64,000 nt of DNA from Chinchilla lanigera (lineage: Eukaryota > Chordata > Mammalia > Rodentia > Chinchillidae). Position 1 is the stretch's first letter. Every line of letters starts with the position of its first letter. Positions 1-12,776 of the stretch are shown one piece after another. The notes under the pieces were generated by a model. The model had not been told where the DNA came from. It ran no database searches and worked only from the letters and a program-made list of their open reading frames with translations. The translations under genes and the position numbers were made by a program. The stretch lies in NCBI RefSeq assembly GCF_000276665.1, contig NW_004955423.1, positions 2,948,811 through 3,012,810 of the forward strand, given 5' to 3'.

Positions 1-110
1 GGGGCTGGGGATTTAGCTCAGCGGCAAAAGCACCTGCCTGGCATGTGCAAGGTCGTGAGTTCGGTTCCCGGTACCAGAGAAAAACCAAAAAAAATAATAA
101 TAATAATAAA
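1..110 (+). repeat. ID-type tRNA SINE
   Basis: It starts GGGGCTGGGGATTTAGCTCA (pol III A-box), has the B-box GTTCGGTTCCCGG, and ends in an A-rich/AAT tail. Its left flank is at the window edge. Confidence 0.9.
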
Positions 111-261
111 ATAAAATATAACCCTGACTTTAGGATGCCTCACAGTGTAGAGGGGAGATAGATTTTTAAAAAATCACTCATCAAACAAGCAATCAAGACA
201 GGATCTATTAGAACTTAACATTATATGTTTTAGTATAAAATACTTACCAAAGTGCTTTTCT

Positions 262-359
262 ATTAATTTTTTTATTTTTTTGTGGTACCGAGAATCAAAC
301 TCATGACCTCAGGTTTGCCAAGCAAGCGCTTATGCCACTGAGCTACATCCCCAGCCCCC
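262..359 (-). repeat. ID-type SINE, antisense
   Basis: The T-rich start and reverse complement of the ID body (GAATCAAACTC … GAGCTACATCCCCAGCCCC) identify it. Confidence 0.85.
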
Positions 360-447
360 AAGGTGCTTTTAAAACAAGGATGCACATTGATTTTTATTTT
401 ATTTTATTTTTACTGGCGATAAGTATACTCTTAAAAGGCATGAAGGA

Positions 448-671
448 GTACTGATGGTACATGATAGTGCATGCCTGAAACCCAGCATCCTGGGAGGCTG
501 AGGTAGGGGGATTACAAGTTTGATCTTAGTCTGGGAAATTAGTGAGACCCTGTATTAGGGGGGAGAGGGATAAAAGAGTCCTGGAGATGTACTAGGGATG
601 TAGCTCAGTGTAAAGGATAAAGAGTTCAAACACTAGCCTGCCCCACCTCAAAAAAAAAAAAAAACAGGAAT
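448..671 (+). repeat. B1/ID composite SINE
   Basis: A B1-like 5' half (CAGCATCCTGGGAGGCTGAGG … GTGAGACCCTG) is followed by a decayed ID half (GGGATGTAGCTCAGTG) and an A-run that leads into the microsatellite. Confidence 0.75.
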
Positions 672-741
672 GAGAGAGAGAGAGAGAGAAGGAGAGAGAG
701 AGAGAGAGAGAGAGAGTGTGTGTGTGTGTGTGTGTGTGTGT
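672..741. repeat. (GA)n-(GT)n compound microsatellite
   Basis: A GA array is followed directly by a GT array, seeded at the tail of the SINE. Open frames through it are artefacts. Confidence 0.95.
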
Positions 742-990
742 TGTCTTGTCCATTCATTTGGTATATGTTCTAGGAATGCCAGAGTGTGAGGGTTGGGGCT
801 GCACATCAGATCCTTGGTGTTGTCTGACCAAGACAACAACCTCGGGGGCTCCTGTCATCTTCAAGCCCATTCCTAATGCCCTGCAGGTTCAGGCCTCTTC
901 TCTTGGGCATGCAGCCACCAACTGCTCTGCTGCTCAGTCAGGACTCCCACGACATGCTGAGCCACAGAAACTCTGTAAGGATGTTAGAAT

Positions 991-1418
991 CTGTTTTAGT
1001 CTATTTTCGGCTGCTGTGTCAAAATACTTAAAGCTGGGTACATTGTAAAGAGTTTGGAGGCCAAAAATTCCACATTGGGCAGCTCCACCTGTTGAACCTC
1101 TGGGCCGGGGCACCTTGGCTGTATCACAAAATGAAGGAAAAGTGGGAAGGGAAACTATGCATGATAAAGAGGCCAGCTGTGTGGAGTAGCTTTACTTTAT
1201 AAGCAACCTACTTTGCTGAAACTAACAGCATTCTCTTAGGCACAAGCCAGGATCCCACAAGAGCTACATTCATCTCTTCAGAGGGTGATGCCCCCAATGA
1301 CCTCATTGCATCCCACTAGGCGCCACCTCTCAAAGGTTGCAAACCCCCTCACACACATTGCCACACTGGGGACCACACTTCCAGTATACGAACCCTTGGA
1401 GGAAAATCAGATCCCAGC
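991..1418 (-). mobile_element. MaLR-type LTR relic, antisense
   Basis: The pattern TTAGTCTATTTTCGGCTGCTGTGTC…AAAATACTTAAAGCTGGG is the usual reverse complement of a MaLR LTR 3' end. Confidence 0.65.
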
Positions 1419-3171
1419 CACACTTCTATGCCCTCTTGGGCCAGCAGAAGTCATCCCATGGTGTCTCTGCCACACTGGGACTTGTGGGTGAGCCTAACGT
1501 ACCAGTTCTTCACCAAGGTCTTGCCACCTGATGGACATTATCGCTTTTCTTGGGTCTCCTAGTCCCAGACAGGGTTTCTGCAGATTCCCCAGGTCTCAAC
1601 TCTACCTAAGGAATGGAATGAGGCCTTTTCTCAAGGACCCCAAGCATCTAAACTCTCATTATTTCCCTTTAATTCCCTCTCCCCCACCCTCTAGGCCTGA
1701 AGCCAGGTTCCTGTGTTTCTATACGTGCTTATTTTCTCTTTTTTTTGTTTTTTGAAACTGCCCAGAGTCTGTTCAGTTCGCCTCAGGGTCTAGGTTTTAA
1801 AAACTCAAAAGCTAAAAAGAGGCTCTTTTTAAATCTGCTTTCTTCTGTAACACATCTTCCCTGAGGCAATGAGGGAGGGGCACTGCCAAAAAATGGGAAA
1901 GTGTCAAAGAGAAATAATCCCTTAATACTGCGTAGCCATTATCCCACTACACTTTAAACAGACGCATCAGATAAAAACCTACAATTGCTTTTGTCTTTAA
2001 TCTTTGGGTCTTTTATCCTTTCCCTAGTTGACAGATACGATATAGGTAATTTTGTTAGTCGTTTGACTTATTGATGTTAGTTGTGAGCAGGGATGAGTAA
2101 CACTGGTAAAGAAATCTCTGAAAGACAGGAAACAGCCAGACTCTGAATTAGGTGGGAAACTGGGTTAGAAATGAAACATGAGCTCCTTCTTCAGTGCTAC
2201 CATAGTGCCATGGGGATGGGATTGGGTTGAAATTGGGACATGTCCACGGAGAGCTGTGCTGGGAGAAAGTATTCATTTCTAGCTGGACTAGAAGCATCAT
2301 ACTGGATTGCTTAAGACAGTGTTAACTCCTGTCCCTTTTTTCCCATGTGCCAGCTGGTTAGTGCCCCTTTTCTCTACCATGGATTTAGTAGTAAATTATG
2401 TAGCCTACTTATTCTAGTTTATATAAATCTGTTCAAATATTCCCATCTGGAAGTAGGCTGGAGACATAAAAAGCTTTCATTGCCAAGATTTTACTTCATG
2501 CAATGAGATCAGTAAACTCACCCCAAGATCTGATAGCAAGGAGAAACTTTGTTTTTAACCGTAGATTATTGTAAGTCAATAGAAACTTCAATGTAAAAAT
2601 TGTAATGTCAATAAAAATGTGTCAGTATAAATAAGGTATACTATTTAACCATTTCTCCTTTCTTGCATTATTCCCATCTATTGCTGTGGCTTCATAAGCC
2701 TTCTTTGTTCATTCAATTTATAATGGCAAGGAGAAAGTCAAATTATCTTCTGTCCTGTGTTCCATTCCATCATTTTTGGAGCTCTTAATTTTTCATGAAT
2801 AAAATAAAAATATATGTTGTGAAGATAAAATTCTTTTCCATTAAGATAGTTTCTAGCAAAATGATCAGATTTATATATGCTATTTATTGATTATGTATAT
2901 GTGTGTATCTGTGTGTGTGTGGTGTCCTATGAAGCTCCTTTGATTTTGAAGGCTAAAAATAAAGACCAGAATCCACAATGATTTACAGCAAACACAGTCT
3001 CTACCATAGACCTTTTCTCTGGTCCTCTGAAGTGCCTCTTGCTTTCCTAGGAATTTGGAGATCAGATTGTAAGAATCCTCAGAGTCACCTAGATCACAAA
3101 GACATCCTGGAAGCTGATGAACTAGAGTCCAGACCACTCCTTGCCTTCTTTTATCCTTTCGTGTTAATAAA
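1419..3171. other. Intergenic DNA, no gene recognised
   Basis: AT-rich sequence with no long open frame of coding character. A short (GT)n run lies near 2896-2922. Confidence 0.6.
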
Positions 3172-3545
3172 GTGTCTTTGTCCATTTGTGTTGTTACACC
3201 AAAATGCCACAGACCAAGTAACTTATAAAAGCTAGAAATATATCTCTCACAGTTCTAGGAGCTGGGAAGGTTAGTGTTGGTGAGGATCTAGTCTCCCTGC
3301 TTCCAAGATGGCAGCTTGTCCCTGCATTCTCCAGCGGTGAACACGGTATGCTTATATAACAGAAGGCATGGAAAGGCAAAAGAGCTGATTTCTGTGTAAA
3401 GTCTCTTTGAAAAGGCTCTTCTTCCCATTCATGAAGGAGGACCTTTCATGGGCTAATCACCAATTTATGGCCCCACTTCTTCATGGAGATTAAGTTTCAA
3501 CATGAATTTTTGAGGGACACAAGTATTTACATAATAGAGTAAAAG
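3172..3545 (-). mobile_element. MaLR-type LTR, antisense
   Basis: It starts with TTTGTGTTGTTACACCAAAATGCC and a TCTCACAGTTCTAGGAGCTG block, and ends near GAGGGACACAAGTATTTACA, as in antisense MaLR LTRs. Confidence 0.7.
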
Positions 3546-4382
3546 AGTCCATTGACGGTCTTTATTGGCAATCTAGTTTTGTGTAGGAAATTCTGTTTTT
3601 CAGGGAAATGCATCTGATTTTTTTGTTAACTTAGATACATTTTCTTCTGTAGCTGACATTATAGTTCCTCTTTTAAATGTCATACTCTACCTCCACAGTG
3701 TATTTTAAGGGCAATTTTGATAGAAAAAAATAAATTGACTCTGTTTCAGTCAAATTTATTCTGGCCTATTATTAAAAAGTTTTAAATAATCCTATAAGCA
3801 TTATAAAATAATTTTTCTTTAAAATAATGTACATTTCAAAAATAAAATTTATGTGTATACTGATTTAAGGAACTTGTAGAACATGGAAAAGTTAAACATT
3901 TTAAAATTGTGAACAATATTTGTAGTGAAACAGGAAAATGCAACTTGTAATGAAAATGTTACAAGACAAACACATGATGTATACTCCTGTAACTTGTTGC
4001 CTTTGGTTACTAAGTTATCGTCATTTGAAACATGCAGGAGGAAATCAATTATTCCTCCAGGACATGTGTGGAGTAGATAAAATGCTTAAGTTTATAGGGA
4101 AGAGACAGGAAAACTGAAGCTCCTACGGGGCCCCTCATTAAATGCCTACTTCAGATTTTGAGGGCAGTTCTCAGAAGATATTAGACTCTGCCTGGAAGAA
4201 AATGGGTAGGAAGTTGGAACAGACAGTATATTTTCCATGGCAAAGATAAGAAGGTACGTTTTATTGACTAAGTGAAATGAAATATTTCTATTGGACCTCT
4301 CTGACACTTTGCAACATAAGAATCAAGTCAGCTCTTTCCTTCTAAAAAAGGGAATGAATAAAGCAGGTAAATAGATGGGCAG

Positions 4383-4816
4383 GTGTCTTAGTTTATCACC
4401 AGTATAATGAAATATTTAACACAGGCTCCTCACGAAGAAAAAGAAGTTTACTTAGCTCACAGTTCTGGAGATGCAAAGTCTCAGATCAGGCAGCCCATTT
4501 GTCTAGCCTCTGATGAGGGTAGTGGAAAGCAGCACATTGCAGTAGGTGTGTGCATAGAAGAAAATGGTCACCTTCCAAACAAGAGCAAAGAGAAAAAGAG
4601 CAGGCAGGATGAGGCATAGTCTTTTGATAACAACTCCTTTTCGAACTACCAAAGGGGTTATATGAGAAACACCTAATATTTCCAGTGATCAAATGATAAT
4701 CTCACTAGGCCCCACCCCTTAAATGTGCTTCCAGATCCTTACAGAGCTACCCTGTGGGCCAGGTCTAATCACAGTGGACCTTGGAGCAACAAAAATCATA
4801 TTCAAACCATTGCTAC
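4383..4816 (-). mobile_element. MaLR-type LTR, antisense
   Basis: GTCTTAGTTTATCACCAGTA … TTAGCTCACAGTTCTGGAG … CATATTCAAACCATTGCTACA follows the antisense MaLR LTR layout. Confidence 0.7.
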
Positions 4817-6705
4817 AGGCATGAGAAAGAAGACTGCTCTTTCAACTGAATCTTCAGAATAAGGTAAACAAGCAAAGAAAAGAGAATACTTGCATACTTG
4901 CAAAAGGCATGGAAGTAGTTTCAGTCACAAGGTACTGGTGGTGACACAACATTGGCTCTTCTCATAACCATAACAACAATACAAACCATCTTTTCTGAGT
5001 CTCAGCCAAGTGTCAAATGTTCTACTAGGCACTGTTCCATGCATTATTTGAATCTTCACAACTGTGCATGGTAACATAGCCTCAACTTTGTTGGCCCATG
5101 CTCTTCTTACCAATGCAGGATATCAGCTCTTCAAAGTTCTCTCCTTCCCCACAGTGTTTCTGGGCATCCCCAAAGGAGACCTTGCATGCATCTGAAGATA
5201 TGTTAAGACCAGTAACCACCTTTATAGGGGATTTCTGTGTCTGCCATGAACACAGTACTGCAGACTCGGAGCACTAGAACTGCCTTCTCTGGAGTTTGGT
5301 GGATGTCCCCACTGCTCTCTATGAGACTCCTAAGAGAACCATCTGTTAGATATTTAATGACCGGATTTTCTTAACATGCCATGCTACCCCTCCATCCTTG
5401 GTCTTTCTTGGGCATTTGATGGCTCTGGTTATCACTTCTCTACCATGCTACCCCTCTAGATTGATCTTTTCTGTTCCTTCTCAGATTGTCCTCTTCTCAC
5501 CTATTAACCTTCAATCCTTATCTTGTCCATCTTTCTTTATAGTTTTTTATACTCTCTTGTTTTGCCCATTATTTTAAAATAAACACTTTCAATATTCTCT
5601 TAATAAATATTTATTCAGATATGACTATATGACAAACACTTTGACAAGCAATGGAAATGTAAATCTATGACAGTATTTATAGTCTAGTATGGAAAACACG
5701 CTAGTCATTAATTATAGCACGCTACAATAGGTACTAGGAAAGGACAGGCACAGAATGTGATGGGATAATGAAAGATTATAAAAGTGCAAAACTACAAGAG
5801 GGAAAGATCTTAAGGGAAAGAGAAAGAGCTTTTGAGCAGAGTCTTGAAGGAAAAGTTGGTATCAGACAGGTCAGGGCAAAGGCAGAATGGTCTAAACAGA
5901 GGAAGCAATATTTACAAAGTCACACAGTCTTAAACTGTGTTACTAGTTGCAGATACTGTAAGTAGTTCAGTAAACCAAGGAAGGAGAAATGAGGAATGAT
6001 ATGAGGCTATCCACAGGCCAGAAACAAAAACATATTTATAGAAGCTATGCAGATTAGACCAGTGAGTGAAGCCGTCTAAGTAAATTACAACATGGAGAGT
6101 GCAGACGGTAACAAGCCAGAGAACACATACGCTGTCCAAATGGGCAACAGCTCCTTATTCCAGGATGATGTTGCCACTAGGAACACAAGCCCAAATACTG
6201 CAAGATTTTTTTTGTTGTTATTTTTCAAAAGAAGCCTAAAATACAGATTTTTATGTGAATTTTCCCAATGATTAAATTATATGACCAGACAAAATACATT
6301 TGCCTCTGCAACATCTGGGCCAAATTATGATGATCCTTGTATGTTGAGGTAAAGAGATTGAACTGCCTCCTAAACACACTCAGCAGAGCATCACTGGGTA
6401 TTTTAAAATAGGGATTGACACAACCAGATTAACATCTACAGAGATTATAGTGCACTGATAGAAAAATGGAAGATGATTTGGAGTGAAATGGGTGATCTGC
6501 TAGGTATTTATGATAGGAACCCAAATACAGTCATGGGAGAGGCAGTGGCAGTGGAAAAAAGAGGGAAGATACAAGATGCAAGGTCAGTTTAGGATCTGTA
6601 GGGCTTGATGACTAACTAAACTGGAAAGGCGAAAAGAGGGAAGAGCCAGGATAATTTCCTTCAATTTGCCCTTAATCTGCTCCCTCTTTCCAATTATCTC
6701 AGGAT
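4817..6705. other. Intergenic DNA with a probable MIR relic
   Basis: 4990-5070 (…CACTGTTCCATGCATTATTTG…) resembles a MIR core. Otherwise there is nothing recognisable and no coding frame. Confidence 0.5.
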
Positions 6706-6710
6706 CCTCC

Positions 6711-6893
6711 AGCTGACCATGGTGACACATAAATGTAATCCCAGCACTCTGTCAGGCTGAGGCTAAAGGATCTCAAATTGGAGCTCATCATGTGTAATTT
6801 AGCAACTTAGTGAGTCCTTGTCTCAAAACAAATAATAAAAAAAGAGCTGGAGATGAAGCACAGTGCAAAAGTCCTGGGTTCAGTCTCCAGTAA
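6711..6893 (+). repeat. B1/ID composite SINE
   Basis: The B1-like half (TGTAATCCCAGCACTCTGTC … GAGTCCTTGTCTCAAAAC) joins a decayed ID half (AGAGCTGGAGATGAAGCACAGT … GGTTCAGTCTCC). Confidence 0.8.
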
Positions 6894-6925
6894 CACATAC
6901 ACACGCACACGCACACACACACACC
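6894..6925. repeat. (CA)n microsatellite
   Basis: ACACATACACACGCACACGC continues as a CA array at the SINE tail. The short frames reading through it are not genes. Confidence 0.9.
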
Positions 6926-8473
6926 CTCCTGTCTTTCAAGGCCCTCCAAAATCTAGAGCCAACTCTTCCTTTGAACTACGGTATTTTCCTACAGCACCCT
7001 ATGCTCCTTGTAGGCTGGTCTTTTCAGAGCTTGTTTTTGCCTCTTTGGCCTGTTTTTATTCCCTCCTTGCACGCAGAAAGTGCTCTTTATTTCTTGAAGT
7101 TTCTATTTATTTTGGTTTCTTTGCTCCTATAGGTTCCTAAAGTAGTTTGTGGCCTCTGCTGGATTAAGGCTTTGAAGCCTTCAGATGCCAGCTACATCTG
7201 GGAAGTGGCCAGCTCTTTCCTTTGCATGTAGCATCGACTCTACCAAGGTGCTTTCAGGGAGCCCAACTCAGTGTTGTGGCTATAGTGGTCTGAACTGAAC
7301 AGGCTTTATATGTACCAAAGACAACTGTATTTGGGCTGACTCATGACTGGTAACCAAACTGACCCCATGTTTCATATAATGGCTAGTCCTTTTGGGGGGA
7401 AGAATAAAATGTTAGATGAATAGCCATTTGTATTCTAGTTGTTATCATAAGAAATGGCACATTCTTGATTCTCTGTGTAGCCACTACATCTACCAGTGCA
7501 GGAGGAACACTACATCTACGAGGCGCTCAGAATGGCTGTTGAAGTAACTCCCTCTGCTACCCCAGATTCCAGCATATTTTTGCTAATAATCCCCATACTG
7601 CAGGAAGTTTGTGCATGTCTTACATTAACTTAAGCAGTTAAAAAGAAAAACTATTGTTTCATGGGCTTTAGGCATCTTCTCAAGATGACCTTAGAGATAT
7701 TTCAGAAAGAAAATATATGGGTAACTCCAAGATCAGTTGGCTACCTTTCAAGAGGCTCCACAAGATGGATCACCTTGGTGAATTTACTATACATCATGCT
7801 TTGGCTCTCAGCCCATAGATTTAGAAACTGGATTTTATCAACACATCACAAATCTATTTGTCATTAGTGGTTCATACTAATTGCCCCACAAAGACTGTGA
7901 GAAATCTGGAATGCATATGTATTGTTTAACTCCCAAGCATTAGAATTGCTCAAAACATGAAATCACAGTAAGGAGAGGTCTGTGTGTTGTAACATCTGTG
8001 AGAGGGAAATGGGTAGAGTTAGTGTCAGTGCCAGACCTACATACAAGCCAAAGCTGACATCATTGCTGAGGAAACGAGAAGCAAAATACCATCACCAGTG
8101 AATGTTTGTTCCAGATGTGATAGTCTTTCTTTAGTTCAGTGTTTGGCAATGACTAAACTGTAATGGAGATATTTCTATCCCAGGGACAATTTACTAACAT
8201 CTGTGACCAAGAGCACTATCTTCACTGGCCGATGACAATGATAAATCATATCTCAAAAGTTAGCTGACTGATTGGATCTAGGGGATGAGGTAGGAGTAGA
8301 AGTGAAAGATGATCCCACCCCCTGCAGTTACTTTATGACTTGAAAAACTGGATGTATAATAAAGCCACATTATAAGTATCTAGAGATAATATTAGGTCAT
8401 GAGTTCAGCATTGGACATACTCTGTGATTTAGGGATGCCTTTGAGATATTCAAATTGAAATACCCTATAGGAA
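6926..8473. other. Intergenic DNA, nothing recognised
   Basis: No coding frame, RNA gene or clear repeat family was recognised. Confidence 0.5.
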
Positions 8474-8909
8474 TGTTATGGTTTGTATCTAGATGTCCCC
8501 CCAAAGCCTCATGTGGTGATAGGTGGGGCTTTTTCAGAGGTGACTGGATCTATAGTGTGTCATGCTGGGATTAAGGGTATGTAATTACTAAATCAGTCCA
8601 CAAATTGGTTTCATGCCTGGAAACCTAGATAGAGTACGAAAAGGGCAGAAAGAAGTTGCTATTGCTTCTTGGCCTTTTGGCTAAGATCAAGTGTAGAAAG
8701 AAGTTGCTAAAGTCCCTTGCTTGCTTTGCTACCTTCTGCCCACCATGAACTGTTTTTCCTCTGTGATGCCCCTCTGCCATGCCACCCTGCCTTTGAGCTA
8801 GCCAATTATTGACTGAAACCTCTACAAACTGTGAGCTAAATAAACCTTTCCTTCTTTAACTTTGGTTGTTGAGTATTTTGTCTCAGCAACGAGAAAAATA
8901 ATTAAAACA
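8474..8909 (+). mobile_element. Solo MaLR-type LTR split by a U2 fragment
   Basis: It starts TGTTATGGTTTG and ends with the GAGCTAAATAAACC poly-A-signal block and TTTTGTCTCAGCAACGAGAA, the layout of ERVL-MaLR LTRs. A U2 snRNA fragment with a 14-bp target duplication interrupts it at 8661-8696. Confidence 0.8.
8661..8696 (+). pseudogene. Tailless U2 snRNA 5' fragment (nt 1-36) with target-site duplication
   Basis: The 36 bases match U2 nt 1-36 apart from two C-to-T changes, both at CpG sites. The exact 14-mer AGAAAGAAGTTGCT lies on both sides (8647-8660 and 8695-8708, the second sharing two bases with the U2 end). There is no poly-A tail. It sits inside an LTR, so it is younger than that LTR. 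Confidence 0.9.
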
Positions 8910-9683
8910 AGGAAGTTTCATATTTACATCTGTTACTCTGAAGTATGATCTGTGCCTGAGATATAAATTTGGTATTTGTCAGTATGTAGATAGCTCCATG
9001 GGAAATGGTATTTTCCTTGGGAGAAAACATAGAGAACAAAAAGTAGAGGGCCTATGACAGAATTGAAGTACATCAACATTTGATGGTAAGAATGAGAAGC
9101 TGAGACAAGAGACTAAGAACAGCCAAACAAATAGAAAGAGAAACAGAAGAGTGCTAACATGGAAGAAATATGTGTAGGTGCTTTGTGGATGGTGAGGTAA
9201 AGTATAAAATGGTTGAGACATTGCACACAATTGAGTGTCTCAGATTTAGCAAGATTCTACATGGACTAGACATTGCTCCAGGTCACTAACAGCAGCATGT
9301 CTTGTTACCGACTTCAAAGAGACTTGGAAAAATCTTTTACATCATGTTGCATCTACCCTCCATGGTGGGACCATTGCATTTGAGCTGAATTTATGTGTTA
9401 TTTTCTAGAAATATATAAGGGGATGAGAAATATAATAAGACTGAGGATAACAGAATAACAACTACAAGGATCTTGATATTTGGCACTGTAAAGGGATTTG
9501 ATGACCTTACAAAAGAAGTGTTGATATGACAGTGAGGGTGGAATGACAGGGGCTGAGGAACAAAAGGCTTGCTCCTAGCAGAAGAGTTTGTGAGTGTGTA
9601 AACTAGCGAAGCTATCTTACTAAACATTACAGGAACAATCGGATCAGAGTATTGCAAAATACCTTTTCAAGAGTCATTTTATA

Positions 9684-9768
9684 GGGCTGGGAATAGTTCA
9701 GTGGCACAAGTACCTGCCTGGCAAGCACAAGGTCCTGAATTGGATTTCTGGGGCAAAAAGAAGAGTCA
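9684..9768 (+). repeat. ID-type SINE
   Basis: GGGCTGGGAATAGTTCAGTGGCACAAGTACCTGCCTGGCAAGC with a short A-tail; moderately diverged. Confidence 0.85.
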
Positions 9769-10679
9769 TTTCTACACTCAGCCTTAGAACTTTCACTTTA
9801 GTATGCTAGTTAGTACCTTTTATCCAAGAGCCATCAGTGATGGCTTTTAAAATTTAAGTGTAAAAATGCTAGACCATTTCTTGGAATATTTGATACTAGG
9901 AGTATGGCTTGAAATGTTGGTGTCGTTGCTTAAAAGCAAGTAGTTGCATCTGGCCCATCTGTATTAAACTAAAGTCAAACTTCAAAACTGAGAAATATTA
10001 AACATACACTAAGGTTAACATCTGACAACCTCAGCCTGCAGGATGAAACTCTAATAAAATCAAGGGACCATTTGCTGTACTCAGGCACACACTCAACTCC
10101 CACCCATACCTAGAGGCATTGTTCTTGGCTTAAATGAGCAAGCAAGGATACAGTACAGGCCATTCTTTTGTATTCTCTTTGGGAACAAATTAACTTTGAA
10201 AAATTCCCAGAAATGTCTGATTCATGAACAACCAAGTAAAGAGGAAAGTCCAGATGTTTCCACAAGCAGTAAGGTAGTAGCTAGCTATTTTTTTTTCTTC
10301 TTGGAATGGAGGGAGTTGAAGAGAACAGGGACTCATGCCCACATCCACACACTCATGACAATTTAAAATAACCTTCAATGTTCACATTCTCTTTTATCCA
10401 AACCTCAGAATTAAGCACAGCTGTTTTTAATCTACTTTCCAAAGGAACAAGGTTCAGGATACCAGGATGTAGTAGCAACTGCAGTCCAATAATCCTCAAA
10501 TTGCAGTAGCCACTAGCGTGTTTTCTTGTTATACAACTTTCATTTGTCTCTGGCAAGCAGGCAAACACTAATCTCTACTGAAGACCTGGAAGGGATGCCA
10601 AAGGAGTCAAAATGCCTCAGTGCTTTTCCTTTCTGAAAGGCCCTCAAGTGAGACTGTGTTACTAGACAACATCACCCTA
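9769..10679. other. Intergenic DNA, nothing recognised
   Basis: No coding frame with gene-like character or named repeat was seen. Confidence 0.5.
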
Positions 10680-10890
10680 ATTTAGCAAACTGGAAGGTCA
10701 GAGGGTCTTGTATCAGACAGATCTAGTGTCAAATCCTGACTCTCCCATTTGTCAGCTAATCTGTGTAAGTACTTTGCTTTGATTTCTGTTTTATCACCTG
10801 TGTAAAGGGCACAAATAGGATTATTGTGAGCATTAGGTGAGATAATTCATGTAAAAGCCTCAACATAATATTTGACATAAAGGACTTCTA
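10680..10890 (+). repeat. MIR SINE relic
   Basis: Contains the MIR-like order: TCAAATCCTGACTC, CTGTGTAAGTACTTTGC, ACCTGTGTAAAG, ATTAGGTGAGATAAT. Confidence 0.65.
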
Positions 10891-11099
10891 AAACCTGTTA
10901 ACTGTTAAACATATTAAAAGAGTTTTAAAATATCATACATTTAACATAATGACAATAATATTTCAAATGAAAAGATTGTAATCATTTACAGGTTTCATAT
11001 TATGTATGAATTTCATACATAATAGAACTCTCCTAAAATTTAAAGGCTATTTAAAGAGACTTTGATTGTGATTTCTAAAAAAGTCAAAGAGTGAGATCT

Positions 11100-11285
11100 T
11101 TATTTTTTTCAGTACTTGGGGCTGAACTCAGGGCCTTCATACTGAGCTACATCCCCACCCCTTTTTAATTTTTTGAGACAGGTCTCACTAAATCACTAAA
11201 TTGCCCATTTTGGGCTAGAATTTGTGATCTTTCTGCTTTAGCCTCCCAGAATGCTGGAATTACAGGGCTTAGCCACTGTGCCCTG
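11100..11285 (-). repeat. B1/ID composite SINE, antisense
   Basis: The ID half (GGGCTGAACTCAGGGCC … GAGCTACATCCCCACCCC) and then the B1 half (TTTGAGACAGGTCTCACTAA … CTGGAATTACAGG) read in reverse complement. Confidence 0.85.
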
Positions 11286-11416
11286 CTTTGTTTTAGTTTT
11301 TGCTTATTTGTTTGTGAGGTTATTGTTATACAGTCCATACTGACCTTGAACTCAGGATTCTCATGCCTCAGCCTCCCAAGTACTGAGATTATAGGCATGT
11401 ACTGCCTTGCCCAGCT
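11286..11416 (-). repeat. B1 SINE, antisense
   Basis: Contains CCTTGAACTCAGGATTCTCA, TGCCTCAGCCTCCCAAGTAC and ATTATAGGCATGTACTGCC, the antisense B1 blocks. Confidence 0.85.
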
Positions 11417-12448
11417 GACAGCCTCTTTAATAAGACAGTTCTTTTATCACTACAAAAACTGCCTAGGATAGCTTCATCCAAAAGTTGTCAGAGCATCAAT
11501 TTTAGAAACAGTACTCCTGCCTTCCCCTGGGGCCTCATGCTCAACCCAGTTTTGGATATATGATTATAAATCTGGATATAATAATTTAAATATCAACATG
11601 CTATGATAGAAAACATTTAAAACCCAGTCTGGAAGTAACTAAATTTAACTATTTCTATGGTAGTGTAAATGCTGAAAAATCTTAAAAATTCCAAAATTTC
11701 TAAAATATAATTATTTTAGAGGAAAAAGGAGAAAAACAGTTATGCAATGGATAAAATAAAATAAATTCATTTAACGCTACCAGATATTTTATTTTCATTA
11801 AATACTTATAAAATTAATTGACATCACTAATTTAGGCATCACTAACTAGAAATACATAATTCTCTTATTTTCTAAATTCATTCATCCCTTAGACAAACAG
11901 TTATTAATATTACTCTAAATTCCAGATTTAATGGTGAGCTGAAAATTTTCCCAATAATAAAAGATTTCTTTGACAATACAATATTTCTATATACAAAGAA
12001 AAATTATTCATATTTAGATTTTTTTATTATTTGTACTTTATTATAAACTTCTTAAGAGGCAGACCTTACCGAATGAAGGTGAAAGTATTTGTGACACAAA
12101 ATGATGTTGGACCAGACTCTAAACAATTTAACTTGATGTGAACTCTTATTGCATACAAAACATGCTTTTTTCTTGTTTTATTTGGCTAATAATGATAAAG
12201 AGAATAAAAATCCAAAGAATTAAAGATCCTGGAGGCAAAAAAATTACAGATGGCTTTGCAGTACAGCCCAAGTTACTGGCATCTAGTAAAGGACAGACTT
12301 AGAAATACAGTAAACTTTTTTCTTTCTTGGAATTCAAGTTAACATACAAAAATGACCAGAATGTTCTCCCTTCTTATCCTATGATCTATTTTTAGAAGTG
12401 GAGACAAATAGGAAATATACTGTTGCCATAATTTTGGTTTAAAGATCA
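11417..12448. other. AT-rich intergenic DNA
   Basis: Very AT-rich; no gene or clear repeat recognised. Confidence 0.5.
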
Positions 12449-12580
12449 AAACCAGGGGGGCTGAGGCAAGAGGATTGCTTCAAGTCTGAGGCCAGCCTGG
12501 GCTACAAAGTGAGCTGAAGCCCAGCCTGAACTGCATAAGAAGACTCTGTCTCAAAAAGGCAAAAAGAAAAAAAAAAATCA
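12449..12580 (+). repeat. B1 SINE with internal duplication
   Basis: GGGGCTGAGGCAAGAGGATT, then GAGGCCAGCCTGGGCTACAA and a second similar block (AGCCCAGCCTGAACTGCATA), then an A-rich tail. The same second block is present in the copies at 43277 and 62343, so it marks a B1 subfamily of this genome. Confidence 0.85.
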
Positions 12581-12776
12581 AAAACAGGGTATATATAACA
12601 TAGGTTCAGAAACTTTCAGTACAATTGCTCATATCTTCCATATAGTTATACAGTAAAAATTGCTCAAAACATAAATTAAGTCTAGTCAGCTCAGCATTTA
12701 GTATGCATTTTTATATGCTGAGGCACCATTTGATAGGTATACAATAGGCCCAAAATATAATATTGTGTGAAGCATT

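Noticed and set aside
1..75. tRNA gene
   Set aside because: The tRNA-like A- and B-boxes belong to an ID SINE with an A-rich tail, repeated many times in the window.
716..1048. A 110-codon open frame
   Set aside because: It begins in the GT microsatellite and runs into a MaLR LTR; no protein family fits.
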